Origin: Gracilaria vermiculophylla
Taxonomy: Eukaryota; Rhodophyta; Florideophyceae; Gracilariales; Gracilariaceae
Direction: 5' to 3'
Length of the DNA: 38,369 nucleotides
Assembly: GCA_019155205.2 (NCBI GenBank)
Contig: JAHNZQ020000181.1
Location: 2,703,929 to 2,742,297 of the forward strand
Notes under the pieces: model-generated
Told to the model about the DNA's origin: nothing
Databases searched by the model: none
The model's input: the letters and a program-made list of their open reading frames with translations, nothing else
Part shown: positions 25,451 to 35,467 of the stretch, piece by piece
How positions within the stretch are numbered: the stretch's first letter is position 1
Layout of the letters: each line of letters starts with the position of its first letter
Translations under genes and position numbers: made by a program

Positions 25451-28400
25451 ATGTTGACCAAGTTTGAGACTAAGAGCAATCGCGTCAAGGGTTTGGCCTT
25501 TCATCCTACCCGCCCATGGATCCTTTCCAGTTTGCACAATGGTGCCATTCAGTTGTGGGATTACCGCATGGGCACCCTTATCGATCGATTCGACGAACAC
25601 GAAGGCCCAGTCCGAGGCGTAGACTTTCATAAATCGCAGCCGCTCTTTGTCTCTGGCGGAGATGACTACAAGATTAAAGTGTGGAACTACAAGCTCAGGA
25701 GATGCGTCTTTACCTTGATTGGTCATTTGGATTACATCAGAACTGTATACTTTCACCATGAGAGTCCCTGGATTGTCTCCGCCAGTGATGATCAGACCGT
25801 GCGCATCTGGAACTGGCAGAATCGTTCCTGTCTTGCGGTGCTCACCGGACATTCGCACTATTGCATGTCAGCAATGTTTTCTCCGAACGAGGACCTCGTC
25901 GTTTCTGCCTCCCTCGATCAGACCATCCGTGTGTGGGATATATCATCCCTCCGTCAGAAGTCCGTTCGCCCCACGGATGTCATGTCGCAAGTGCGTGGAC
26001 AGCTGCCTGCAGCAGTCAACGCCGATCTGTTTGGTGGTACTGACGCCGTCGTTAAATATGTATTAGAGGGCCATTCACGCGGTGTCAACTGGGCTTCGTT
26101 CCACCCCACTCTCCCTCTCATCGTTTCGGGAGCCGACGATCGTCAGGTCAAATTGTGGCGCATGTCGGACACCAAAGCATGGGAGCTGGACACGTTCAGA
26201 GGTCATTTGAACAACGTCTCTTGCGCCATTTTCCATCCACGGAAGGAACTTATCATTACCGACTCTGAGGACAAGACCATTCGTGTGTGGGACTTGAACC
26301 GTCGCACATGTTTGCATACATTCCGAAGAGATTCGGACCGCTTTTGGATCCTTGCGGTTCACCCCACTATCAACTTGATTGCAGCTGGTCATGATAGTGG
26401 AATGTTAGTGTTCAAGTTGGAGCGTGAGCGTCCAGCGTACCAGTCTACAGAACAGTCGTTGGTGTACACCAAAGACCGCTTTCTGCGAATGTTAGACTTT
26501 AATAACGGCCGGGATATGCCTCTGGTTGCAATCCGCCAGGCCGCCACGAGTATTTTTGATACTGTTGGAGCATTGGGCTTGGGCGGCTTTGGTCCCGGTA
26601 GTTCAATATTTGGTATACCCGTTTCTGGCGGTCCCAACAATGCCCACCAGCCCCCGGCACGTTCGATGTCTTACAACGCGGCGGAACACGCTGTGATCCT
26701 CAACCATGATGCTGATGGAGGCACTTATGAGCTGTATACCAACTTGCCTCGCATGGGGCAGAGTGGTAACGAAACGGTTGCGGAGCCTAGAAAAGGGTCG
26801 GGCGTATCTGCTGTGTTTGTCGGTCGCAATCGTTTCGCCTGTCTTGAGAAAGGAAGGGAAGTTGTTGTCAGAGATCTGCGTAATCAAGTTACGAAAAGGG
26901 TTCCCATTTCCATTCCTGGGGCGGACTGGCTATTCGGCGCTGGCTCTGGCTACGTGTTAGTACGTGCTGACGGTAAAGTAGTGTTGATGGATCTTCAACA
27001 AAGAAAGCAGGTCTCTGAGGTGGCTGCTCATGCCAATTACGCCGTGTGGTCGGAAGACAACAAGAGAGTAGCGCTCCTTGGCAAGCACGTCATTGTGTTG
27101 TGTACCTCAAAACTGGATCACCTGGCCACCGTTCATGAAACAATTCGCGTCAAATCTGCAGCATGGGACGACTCTGGCGTGCTGTTGTACACCACACTGA
27201 ATCATTTGAAGTATTGCCTTCCCAATGGCGATAATGGAATTGTATCCACACTGCAGCAGCCAATATACTTGACTAGAGTACGTGGACCTGCCGTGGGCTA
27301 CCTTGATCGGGAAGCCACACCGGGCATTTTGCCGATTGATCCAACGGAGTACGCGTTTAAGCTTTTATTATTACGGAAGCGGTATGACGATGTGAAGAGG
27401 ATGATTTCTCAGAACAGATTGAAAGGGCAATCAATCATTTCGTACCTGCAAAAGAAAGGATTCCCAGAAGTCGCGCTGCACTTTGTCAAGGACGAGAAGA
27501 CGCGCCTTGCACTGGCTTTGGATTCCGGGGCAATTGAAACGGCGCTCGAGGCTGCTGAGGCTATTGGTGACAATGACGCGTTCCATAGGCTTGCAGATGC
27601 GGCCTTGAAGCAGGGCAACCTGGAAGTATTCGAATTATGTCTTCAGCGAACAAAGGATCTGGACAGATTGGCATTCTTGTACGTACTGACTGGAAACTTT
27701 GAAAAGCTCGCCAAGGTGGGAAAGATTGCAGACGCGCGTGGAAACTTGGCGGCGCGCTTTCAGATTAGCATGTATTTGGGCGACGTGGAGGGGAGAATCT
27801 CTGTGCTGAGAGACTGCGGTCAAGTGGCAATGGCCAAGTTGACGGCCAAAAGCCACGGTTTGACAGAAGAATTGGAAGAGATGGGCGGCTGGGACGAATC
27901 GGAAGTGCGAGTGGATCCGTCATGGAGTGGCGGAGAATTGATGATCACACCAACGCCCATTGGCACTGACGAAATGGTTTGGCCGCATTTGCCCGTGGCA
28001 CGCGGGCTGTTCAGCCGGGACCCTGGTGCAGAAGGAGAGTTTGAAGAACCCACTGGTGACTACTACGAGGACGCGGCTGCGTTTGAAGCGTCCGAGAGGG
28101 ACGCTGCATGGGACAAGGAAGAGGAAGCACCAGGTGCGGCTGTTGATCCGTTTGCGGTGGGACTGTCGACTGAGGACGGTGCAGCCAATGGAGACGATGT
28201 GTGGGGAGGGGACTTTGACATTGACGACAGTGGATTGGGCGCAGAAGAGGTTGGAGCAGAAGAAGAGGAAGTGTTGGACGAGGGGCTGGGAAGCAACGGT
28301 GCAGGCAAAAAGGGAGCAGAGTACTACGTGGCACCTACGGCCGGGCCCGGGGCGGCGGCAAGATGGAAGAAGAACGGAAAGCTTGCGGGAGAGCTGGTAG

Positions 28401-29248
28401 CGGCGGGAGCGTTCCGGGAAGCGATGACGGTGTTGAAGGGGGAGATCGGGGTGGGGTCGTTCACCATGATGAAGGAAGCATTCATGAGCATCTACGGGGG
28501 GTGCCGGGGGGCGGTGGACGGGGTGCCGAACATGGAGGTGATGAGGGCGTACGTGGGACGGCCGAAAGACGCGGGGCTGGCGGCGATGAGCGTGAGCCTG
28601 GGGCTGTTGCGGGAGCGGTACCGGGTGGGGATGCAGCGGTTCCAGCAGGGCAAGTTCAGCGAGGCAATGAAGATGTTCGGGGGGGTACTAAGCGCACTGC
28701 CGCTGGTGGTGGTGCGGAGCGGGAAGGAGGCGGAGGACGCGAAGACGGCTCTGGCGCTGTGCCGGGAGTACATGATCGGGCTGCAGCTGGAGGCTGCGGG
28801 GCGGGCGGCGCGCGCGGAGGGGGACGCGGCGCGGCAGGTGCAGACGGCGGGACTGTTCTCGCGGTGCGCGCTGGCGCCAGTGCACGTGCAGCTGGCGCTG
28901 CGCGCGGCGATGAAGACGGCGTTCGACACGCAGAACCTGGCGCTGGCGGGGGCATTTGCGCGACGGATGTTGGAGCTCAAGCCGACGGCGACGATGGAGT
29001 CCAAAGCGCGGCAGCTGATCCAGTTGTGCGACCGCACGCCGCGCGACCGGCTGGACGTGGACTACGACGAGCGGCGCGAGCTCGTCGTGGACTGCGCGTC
29101 GCTCACGCCGCTGTACGCGGGCGCGCCGCGCAGCGCGTGCGCCTACTGCGCCGCCGCGTACGCGCCCAGCGCCGACGGCTCCCTGTGCCGCGTGTGCTCC
29201 ATCGGCGTTGTGGGCGCTCGCGCCTCGGGGCTGCGCGTCTATCGCTGA
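25451..29248 (+). CDS. COPA: Coatomer subunit alpha (alpha-COP)
   Basis: Scaffold subunit of the COPI coat, which carries retrograde Golgi-to-ER cargo and binds KKxx-type signals. The protein has 1265 residues, starting at MLTKFETKSNRVKGLAFHP as in other alpha-COPs; the upstream extension has no ATG. Residues 1 to about 340 are WD40 repeats (GGDDYKIKVWNY, SASDDQTVRIWNW, SASLDQTIRVWDI, SDSEDKTIRVWDL). A second propeller and the alpha-solenoid (about 600-850) follow. Next comes an acidic linker (about 865-960) with VWGGDFDIDDSG, then the COPI_C domain, ending in a Cys cluster (CAYCAAAYAP...CRVC). From about 28340 the sense strand becomes extremely G-rich although the protein remains alpha-COP-like. 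Confidence 0.97.
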   Translation: MLTKFETKSNRVKGLAFHPTRPWILSSLHNGAIQLWDYRMGTLIDRFDEHEGPVRGVDFHKSQPLFVSGGDDYKIKVWNYKLRRCVFTLIGHLDYIRTVYFHHESPWIVSASDDQTVRIWNWQNRSCLAVLTGHSHYCMSAMFSPNEDLVVSASLDQTIRVWDISSLRQKSVRPTDVMSQVRGQLPAAVNADLFGGTDAVVKYVLEGHSRGVNWASFHPTLPLIVSGADDRQVKLWRMSDTKAWELDTFRGHLNNVSCAIFHPRKELIITDSEDKTIRVWDLNRRTCLHTFRRDSDRFWILAVHPTINLIAAGHDSGMLVFKLERERPAYQSTEQSLVYTKDRFLRMLDFNNGRDMPLVAIRQAATSIFDTVGALGLGGFGPGSSIFGIPVSGGPNNAHQPPARSMSYNAAEHAVILNHDADGGTYELYTNLPRMGQSGNETVAEPRKGSGVSAVFVGRNRFACLEKGREVVVRDLRNQVTKRVPISIPGADWLFGAGSGYVLVRADGKVVLMDLQQRKQVSEVAAHANYAVWSEDNKRVALLGKHVIVLCTSKLDHLATVHETIRVKSAAWDDSGVLLYTTLNHLKYCLPNGDNGIVSTLQQPIYLTRVRGPAVGYLDREATPGILPIDPTEYAFKLLLLRKRYDDVKRMISQNRLKGQSIISYLQKKGFPEVALHFVKDEKTRLALALDSGAIETALEAAEAIGDNDAFHRLADAALKQGNLEVFELCLQRTKDLDRLAFLYVLTGNFEKLAKVGKIADARGNLAARFQISMYLGDVEGRISVLRDCGQVAMAKLTAKSHGLTEELEEMGGWDESEVRVDPSWSGGELMITPTPIGTDEMVWPHLPVARGLFSRDPGAEGEFEEPTGDYYEDAAAFEASERDAAWDKEEEAPGAAVDPFAVGLSTEDGAANGDDVWGGDFDIDDSGLGAEEVGAEEEEVLDEGLGSNGAGKKGAEYYVAPTAGPGAAARWKKNGKLAGELVAAGAFREAMTVLKGEIGVGSFTMMKEAFMSIYGGCRGAVDGVPNMEVMRAYVGRPKDAGLAAMSVSLGLLRERYRVGMQRFQQGKFSEAMKMFGGVLSALPLVVVRSGKEAEDAKTALALCREYMIGLQLEAAGRAARAEGDAARQVQTAGLFSRCALAPVHVQLALRAAMKTAFDTQNLALAGAFARRMLELKPTATMESKARQLIQLCDRTPRDRLDVDYDERRELVVDCASLTPLYAGAPRSACAYCAAAYAPSADGSLCRVCSIGVVGARASGLRVYR

Positions 29249-29862
29249 GCGCCGGGCGCGCGCCGCGCGCGCCTCCTCTTGCCACATCGTAAACACACCC
29301 CCCCCGGGCTGCCGAACTGCTCGCCAATGCCGCACTGGCGCGCGTGTCCACGTCGTTGCGCGTGTCCACGTCGTTGCGCGTGTCCACGTCGTTGCGCGTG
29401 TCCACGTCGACGCTCGTGTCCACGTCGGCGCGCGCGGCCACGTCGGCGCGCGCGGCCACGCCTGCACCATGGCCACGCGCTACATGCCATGTGGCCGCGC
29501 TGGCGGCAGCTGGCGAGTGCGCGTTGCCCGCTCCGGATTGGCGCCAGAGCGCGCCACGTTTGGACGCCGCGCGGTGCGGGAATCGGCGCGCGACGCATGG
29601 CGCAGCACGTGAGCGCGCGCGCTGGCATTGGTGTTGCACGCCTGCGCCTGCGCCTGCGCCAGCGCCCCGCCGACGCGACGCTCCGCGCGCACTTTGTCCG
29701 TTGCGCCACGCACGCGCGTGCCCCCCGCCTCGTTGTGGCCGCCGTCGACCTGCCCGAGCCGCCGACTGCGCCGCCGTCCCTTACTCCCCCCGCCTCCCCG
29801 TCCCCATCTCTACCCTCCCCTTTCTCGCCTTGCTCCCCCTCCCCTCCCCCTCCCTCGCCGAA
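29249..29862. other. Intergenic, COPA to LCB2
   Basis: GC-rich. Contains the 18-bp minisatellite (29341-29460) and, from about 29765 to 29860, a nearly pure C/T tract directly before the LCB2 ATG. No gene recognised. Confidence 0.6.
29341..29460 (+). repeat. 18-bp minisatellite, about 6.7 copies
   Basis: The unit CGCGTGTCCACGTCGTTG is exact in the first three copies (29341-29394). It then drifts through variants ending CGACG and CGGCG, and through CGCGCGGCCACGTCGGCG, to 29460. Every copy keeps CCACG, and all but the last partial copy keep CCACGTC, an ACGT core of the type bound by bZIP proteins (general knowledge). It lies about 400-520 bp before LCB2. Confidence 0.85.
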
Positions 29863-31551
29863 ATGGCCTCCAAGACGCCCCCCCACTCGGCCTACGCCGA
29901 GCTGCCGTACCTCACCGCTCTCACCACCTACCTCGGCTACGCCGTGCTCATTGTCTTCGGCTACGTGCGCGATGCCGCCTCCCGCCTCGCCCACGCCGCC
30001 GTCTTTTCCGCCGCCAATCCCGTCAGCAATCCCGGCCGCTCGCGCGCCCCCCTGCTCAGCGACTTTGAGGACTTCTACACGCGTCGCCTGTACCACAGGA
30101 TTAGCGACTGCTGGGGGAGGCCCATCCGCGGAACCGCCGGCGCCTGGATCCACGTCCTGGAGAGAGTCAAGGAGCGCGCCTGGTGCCCCACCGCCCGCGC
30201 CGTCCACCCCCCGTACGTCCCCACCGACGCCGTCGTGCGCCGCGCCGCCGACAAGCGCCCGCTCTCCTCCGACCCCACCGGCCGCGTAACCCGCTGTCTC
30301 AACCTGGGCAGCTACAACTACCTCGGCTACGCGGAGGTGCCGGGCGGCGTGCACGCCTCCGTCACCGACGCCCTGCACCGCTGCGGCGTCGCCGCCTGCG
30401 ACGTGTCGGTGTCCACGGGCCGCTCGGCGCTCGTGCGCAAGCTGGAGGCCACCGTCGCCCGCTTCCTGGGCAAGGAGGACGCCCTGGTCGTCGGTATGGG
30501 CTTTGCCACCAACTCGCAGATCATCCCCGCCATCGTGGGCAAGGGCGATCTCATCCTCTCGGACGCGCTCAACCACGCGTCCATCGTCGTGGGCGCCCGC
30601 TCCTCGGGCGCCAAGATTCGTGTGTTCGAGCACAACTCCGCTGACTCGCTGGAGAGCACCATTGTGGACGCCATTGCCGCCGGGCAGCCGGCCACCGGCG
30701 CCCCCTGGAACCGAATCATGATCGTCGTAGAGGGCATGTACTCTATGGAGGGCGAGACGTGCAACTTGAGGCAGATTGTGGCCGTCAAGAAGAAGTATGG
30801 CGCGTACCTGTACTTGGACGAGGCCCATTCCATCGGCGCGCTGGGTCCCACGGGAAGGGGCGTGGCGGAGCATCACGGCGTGGACACGCGCGATATCGAC
30901 ATTATGATGGGTACTTTCACCAAATCGTTTGGTGCCGTGGGAGGATACATTGCCTCGGAATCGGCGCTGATTGACAGTATTCGCGCGCTCTCACCGGCTT
31001 CGCTCTACGCATCAGCCATGTCGCCGCCGTGTGCGCAGCACATCAACTGGGCGTTTGAACAGCTCATGGGCAAGGATGGAACCGACGTGGGCAGAACCAA
31101 GATTCGCCAGCTGCGGGAGAACGCCATCTACTTTCGGAAACAACTCAACAAGATGGGCGTGCAAACGCTGGGAGACTGGGACTCGCCTGTGATTCCCATC
31201 ATGCTGTACAACCCTGCCAAGATTGCGGCGTTCTCCAGGGAGTGCTACGCGAGGGGTCTGGCTGTTGTGGTTGCGGGCTTCCCGGCCACACCGCTACTTC
31301 TGTCGAGGGCGAGGATCTGCCTGAGCGCAGCTCACACGCGCGAGGACTTGGACTGGGCTCTGCGCATCATTGATGAGGTGGCCGACATTATTCAGATCAA
31401 GTATGATCGTTCGTTTGCGACCAAGTGCTTGCCGAGGTCGTGGGCTAACTTTATTACGGGCAACCAACGTTCGATGGATTGTCTTTCTAACTTTGATGGT
31501 CATGAATATTGCAAGGGGCGTCATTGCCTCATGCGTGCACAGTCGATGTAG
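29863..31551 (+). CDS. LCB2: Serine palmitoyltransferase catalytic subunit (LCB2/SPTLC2)
   Basis: PLP enzyme of the ER membrane that condenses serine with palmitoyl-CoA, the first step of sphingolipid synthesis, as a dimer with LCB1. The protein has 562 residues, normal for LCB2. Residues 17-36 form a membrane segment (LTALTTYLGYAVLIVFGYVR). The alpha-oxoamine synthase fold follows, with NLGSYNYLGYA (147-157), LDEAHSIGALGPTGRG (318-333, PLP-binding Asp319) and GTFTKSFGAVGGYIA (350-364). Lys354 is the Schiff-base lysine that LCB1 lacks, so this is the catalytic subunit. The ATG at 29863 follows a C/T tract. GC content is very high in the first ~800 bp and falls towards the 3' end. Confidence 0.96.
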   Translation: MASKTPPHSAYAELPYLTALTTYLGYAVLIVFGYVRDAASRLAHAAVFSAANPVSNPGRSRAPLLSDFEDFYTRRLYHRISDCWGRPIRGTAGAWIHVLERVKERAWCPTARAVHPPYVPTDAVVRRAADKRPLSSDPTGRVTRCLNLGSYNYLGYAEVPGGVHASVTDALHRCGVAACDVSVSTGRSALVRKLEATVARFLGKEDALVVGMGFATNSQIIPAIVGKGDLILSDALNHASIVVGARSSGAKIRVFEHNSADSLESTIVDAIAAGQPATGAPWNRIMIVVEGMYSMEGETCNLRQIVAVKKKYGAYLYLDEAHSIGALGPTGRGVAEHHGVDTRDIDIMMGTFTKSFGAVGGYIASESALIDSIRALSPASLYASAMSPPCAQHINWAFEQLMGKDGTDVGRTKIRQLRENAIYFRKQLNKMGVQTLGDWDSPVIPIMLYNPAKIAAFSRECYARGLAVVVAGFPATPLLLSRARICLSAAHTREDLDWALRIIDEVADIIQIKYDRSFATKCLPRSWANFITGNQRSMDCLSNFDGHEYCKGRHCLMRAQSM

Positions 31552-32309
31552 CGAGGTGGGCACTGTGCGGTGTTGTACTTGAGGGGCAAACCATTTGTGC
31601 CAGCGTGCAAGAGGACCTGAGGTGGAGGCGAGAGGAATCGAGATCGACGTCTGAGGGTTTTTTTTTTTCTATTCGGTGTGCTAGTGGACGAGCAGTTTGT
31701 TGCCAGGCGATGGTGGAGACTGCCTCATCACATGTGACGCCGGAGCTGCGTGGCTTTTGCTATCGTCGACCAACTTGTTGTCGTTGTTGGTGTCGAACCG
31801 TATAACACAAAGGGTGCACGGGGATGGTACGGCTGTGCAGCCTATTTTTTCGTCAACGATGCCGTTTACAGTTTTTGTGCATTCAATCCAAGGGAATGTG
31901 TGGGGAAGCTTTCAGCCGCTGGTGTGCGGGTAAAGCAAAGTGAGGTTGCTGGCCCAAGCTGCGTCTGGTGGCTGTGGGTTGCCATGTTGCCGATCTGCTG
32001 CTTCGAGCGGCAAAGCGCCTCTGTTTTTCGGGGATTTCCGCCGGGCGCACTAAGTTTATCACCTACAGGTTGTCAATAAATGGTTTGGTTGAGCTCGGCT
32101 GCCGGACGCGGACGTCCGCGGTGCGTGTGCAGGGTCCGTTGCACGTGCGGCGGGCCGTTCGAGCCAGCGAGCGTAACGCAGGCGATGGCAGGCAGCGCGT
32201 GCGCGCCCATTGGGTCGTTCCGGTGCGATGTGGCCCTGCCGACGCGACGCTCGTACAGCGCTGCGATGCGCAAGCGTAGTTCTGTTCCGTTGGGGCGCAT
32301 GTTTACTCG
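31552..32309. other. Convergent intergenic region with AATAAA
   Basis: Lies between the 3' ends of LCB2 (plus) and MRPL24 (minus). An 11-T run is at 31658-31668 and AATAAA at 32075-32080. Short open frames here match nothing. It may be a long LCB2 3' UTR, but this is not demonstrated. Confidence 0.5.
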
Positions 32310-33095
32310 CTACTGCTGTGGCTTGTCCAGAAGGGCCTTGAAGCCGGCGTACTGGTCGTACAGGCCGTCCTCGTCCACGAAGCTTCTGTGCAGAGCGACG
32401 GTGGGCGGCGTGTCCTTCGAGCTATCGGCAGGGCGCGGCTTGCGCCGCTTGCTGAGGATTTCGGGCCGCGGGATGATGCCGCCAGACCTCTTCGACACGC
32501 GCACCTTTGTCCCGTCGTCCATGTAGGCGAAGGTGATGCGAGTGGGTAGGTCGGTCTGCGGGCACACGACGGCCACGCGCGAGACGTAAACGGGCGACTC
32601 GGTCTCGTGCACGACCGTGTAGCCGCCCGCCGCCGGCGCCTTCTTCTTGACGAGCCCCACGCCGCGCACCACGACGCGGTTGGAGGCGCGAACCACCTCC
32701 AGCACGCGCCCGCGCTTGCCCTTCTCCGGGCCGCTGATGACCTCGACCAGGTCGCCGCGCAGCACGCGCCAGCGCTTGATGGGGTTTGTCACCGGCGTGG
32801 GGATGCGAATGGCGTCGATCATGGACTCGGAGCGGTGCGTCATGTCCACGGATAGCTTGCCGCCGAAGCGCGGGCCGGGCACGGGGCCGCCGCGCCGCAG
32901 GCGCATGCCGCGCGCCAGCGACTTCTTGGAGGCGGCGCGCACCTGCTGGTGGCAGGGCGACGCCAGCGGCGCGCGGGGCTGCGCCCGCCACGCGCAGCGA
33001 GGGAGGCGCTGCATGGCGACGCGGAGGGGGCGGGGGGAGGCGCGCGGGACGCGCACGGGGGCGATGGAAGCGGCGGCGGTGCGGTTGGCGAACAT
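32310..33095 (-). CDS. MRPL24: Mitochondrial large-subunit ribosomal protein uL24m
   Basis: Assembly-initiating protein of the mitoribosome large subunit. The protein has 261 residues from the ATG at 33095; the frame continues upstream only to a TTG. Residues 1 to about 60 are Arg/Ala/Pro-rich without acids (MFANRTAAASIAPVRVPRAS), a mitochondrial presequence. The KOW domain is at about 105-150 (NPIKRWRVLRGDLVEVISGPEKGKRGRVLEV). The downstream KVRVSKRSGGIIPRPE is characteristic of mitochondrial rather than bacterial or plastid uL24. The last ~50 residues follow the long mitochondrial form (KDTPPTVALHRSFVDED). A CCAAT palindrome lies 48-65 bp before the ATG. Confidence 0.9.
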   Translation of the reverse strand: MFANRTAAASIAPVRVPRASPRPLRVAMQRLPRCAWRAQPRAPLASPCHQQVRAASKKSLARGMRLRRGGPVPGPRFGGKLSVDMTHRSESMIDAIRIPTPVTNPIKRWRVLRGDLVEVISGPEKGKRGRVLEVVRASNRVVVRGVGLVKKKAPAAGGYTVVHETESPVYVSRVAVVCPQTDLPTRITFAYMDDGTKVRVSKRSGGIIPRPEILSKRRKPRPADSSKDTPPTVALHRSFVDEDGLYDQYAGFKALLDKPQQ

Positions 33096-33142
33096 TGGCG
33101 TGGCCTGCGGGCGCACTCGGAGCGCAATTCGCCACGCACTGC

Positions 33143-33160
33143 GCCAATTGGCCAATTGGC
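33143..33160. promoter_or_regulatory. Double CCAAT-box palindrome before MRPL24
   Basis: GCCAATTGGCCAATTGGC is a perfect 18-bp palindrome containing CCAAT twice on each strand. It sits 48-65 bp upstream of the uL24m ATG. Binding by NF-Y-type factors is general knowledge; use here is inference. Confidence 0.5.
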
Positions 33161-35044
33161 TGCGCGGGCGGGCGCCTCGCTCAGAAAAAGAATGTCCCCA
33201 ACTGGGAGCAGCGACCAATGCAAGTCGTCCTCACCTCTTCCGCTTTGCGGCGGGGTTGCCATCGACAGGCAGCGCCTCCGCAACGACATGTTGTTGCCGA
33301 TGTTACGTGAGGGCCGCCGCCGAAGAAGGAAGCCTAAGGGGCCGACGCCACCCCGGCGACTGCCCACCTCCTCTGCCGTTGTTGTCGACGTCGCCGCGCT
33401 TGTTCGCCGCTAAATTGAGCTGCTCGACGCGTCGCAACGCGGATGCACCCGCCGCGGCGTTCGCCGCAGCACCCTCCTGCGCCCCCGCGCCCTCGCGCGC
33501 CATTCTGCCACGTCTTCCGCGGCGTTGACGGCCGCCCACGCCCTCTCTTGCGGCAGAGGTCACACCTTGGCCGTGTCTCGCTGAGCTTCGCCGCGCCAAA
33601 TTGTGTGCGCAGCCAACGAGAGACGCTCTGCATTCCGTATTCGTCCGCGCGGAACGAGGCTGTCGACCAAGCACCTCTCGAGAGCTCCCTGAACACAAAC
33701 GTGCACGGTCCACCTGTAACTCTGAACCAAGTCAGTTGGTCCACGTCCACATGCCAAGTTATCCCACGCTCATCTCAAATCAATCTCTATTGCCTCACAT
33801 TGATAGAGACATCACCGCCGCGTGCATCCAGCGTTGTGACCAGCCTCCATCATCTGCAACTTGCGCCCTGTGAATCGGTGAATCGTCAACGTCGCATGCT
33901 TCACAAAACGCCGCTTTTTCTTGGAGTGCCGGTGCTTCGGACGAAGGTGTGCGACCAGTCCTTCGAGCCTCGCTTCGAGCGACCTAACCGACCATCAATC
34001 CGACAAGAAAATCGGTACAAAAACAATTGTTGTGCTTTCATATCATTAATTGTCTGATCTGTCGCTCACTATTACTGTTAGCAGCTTCAATAGTGACAAG
34101 TTATAGGTCTCTGGAAGAAGTCGTGCTCAGTACATGCCGGCAGCAGGCACCACCACAACTCCAACATCTATATGCAGCTCGGTCCAGTTTGTCGTAAATT
34201 TCGTCAAAATCTGGAGCCCTCTCCTTGAATTTTGATCTCCTGAACAGCCGCATCTTTCGAGAGAGAGATGCATCTGACCTGCATTTAACCATACACACCA
34301 AGAATCTCACACACGAATGGAACAACTATTGTTCACTGTGGATAGGTCCCGACCAACAGAGTACAAACATAAGCGTCACGGGAACGTCTCGTCAAAAGCC
34401 ACGAACGTGTCATTGAATTCACTGAATTGAAAACTATGGCGGTGAATCATTCAAAGGTTTCTGGCGTGTATGAAACGATCACGGCTTGACTCTGGAGAGT
34501 CAGGCGGCGTGCAAACGCCGACCGTCACTTTATTCTGCGCGGTGCACTGGAACGTATGGTCCATCTACGCTGTTCCAGTTAACGGCCATAAATGCCCTTT
34601 TCACCGTCCCTCGCAAACATGCATAGAGCAATGTTTTGCGTACCAAGCGACCCAGACGTTGTGACTGTCTTTAAAACCCTTACGACAAAACCCATTTTGA
34701 AAAATTTTGCAGCACAAGGAAAAAGTATTCTTTGCACACTTATCTGATAAGTAAAGCTTCTCATATTCATTCCCAAAGTATGCATTTATACCACCTGTAG
34801 AAACACAAACATAATAATAATAATAAAGGAAGTTGATGGTCTGCACACAGTAAAATAAAATTCGTAATCTGCACAATAAGCGTATCTCCTCAAAATATTC
34901 TGTTCCTACCGCAATTGTGAGCAAATGAGCTGGTTGTATATCGGAGCTTACTTTTATTATGTCAAACACTACAGTAGAACAGCTAGACTTAAGCTCACAG
35001 CAATCGAGCTCCAAGTAAAGTGGAGGCAGAGCTATCCTCTCACA
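33161..35044. other. Gene-poor stretch; right part probably 5' LTR
   Basis: GC-rich to about 33960, then AT-rich. The frame at 33443-34057 begins as a Pro/Arg run and matches nothing. The DNA just before 35044 probably belongs to the 5' LTR of the copia-like element. It ends CTCTCACA at 35044, directly before a primer-binding site. I cannot fix the left edge of the LTR, because its partner lies outside the window. An ATA microsatellite lies near 34812-34826. Confidence 0.45.
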
Positions 35045-35056
35045 GGTTATGGTCCC
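35045..35056 (+). other. Primer-binding site like Drosophila copia (internal initiator-Met tRNA)
   Basis: GGTTATGGTCCC directly follows the LTR-like end ...TCACA. It resembles the reverse complement of the initiator tRNA anticodon loop region (GGTTATGAGCCC type), as in Drosophila copia, which primes from a cleaved half tRNA. Ten of twelve bases agree with that generic form. Confidence 0.6.
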
Positions 35057-35331
35057 GAACGCTACCACTCCGACTCCATTTGCAAAACGACAACATCCCC
35101 TCACACGTCCAACACCACCACGAATTCCCAAGACGCAAGAACTCTTCGTCGTGACACACGACAATACCTGAAGGACCTTCAGGAACTTACCACGGAGTTA
35201 TACACCAACGCCATTCACGAACACACCGACACAAATAAGCCACAAGACACTACACAACAAACGACAGCTATGGACACCGAACACCACCTCAAGATACCTG
35301 AACTCGACCCATCCAACTATGCTCCCTGGTA

Positions 35332-35357
35332 CAGTGCGTTTCAAAAATATAGGACAC
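35332..35357 (+). repeat. Tc1 left terminal repeat (outer)
   Basis: CAGTGC followed by a 20-bp core, GTTTCAAAAATATAGGACAC, that is identical in inverse at the right end. Confidence 0.93.
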
Positions 35358-35427
35358 TGCAAAAGTGCGCCAAAATATGAATTTTTGCCCACTGTAGCCA
35401 CCCTTCTTCGTTAATACCATCAAAAAC

Positions 35428-35449
35428 GCGTTTCAAAAGTATAGGACAT
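35428..35449 (+). repeat. Tc1 left inner direct repeat
   Basis: A 22-bp copy of the terminal repeat matching the outer copy (35336-35357) at 20 positions, in the same orientation, 92 bp inward. Confidence 0.85.
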
Positions 35450-35467
35450 TCTTAGTATCCCTTAGTT

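Noticed and set aside
31552..32309. Short frames and an 11-T run as a Pol III RNA gene
   Set aside because: No U6, 5S, SRP or tRNA signature is visible; the T run alone is insufficient.
33443..34057. 204-codon forward frame
   Set aside because: Starts as Pro/Arg low complexity, has no recognisable domain, and lies in a compositional transition.
33161..34900. Exact left end of the 5' LTR
   Set aside because: Several TGT starts are possible, but without the 3' LTR none can be preferred.
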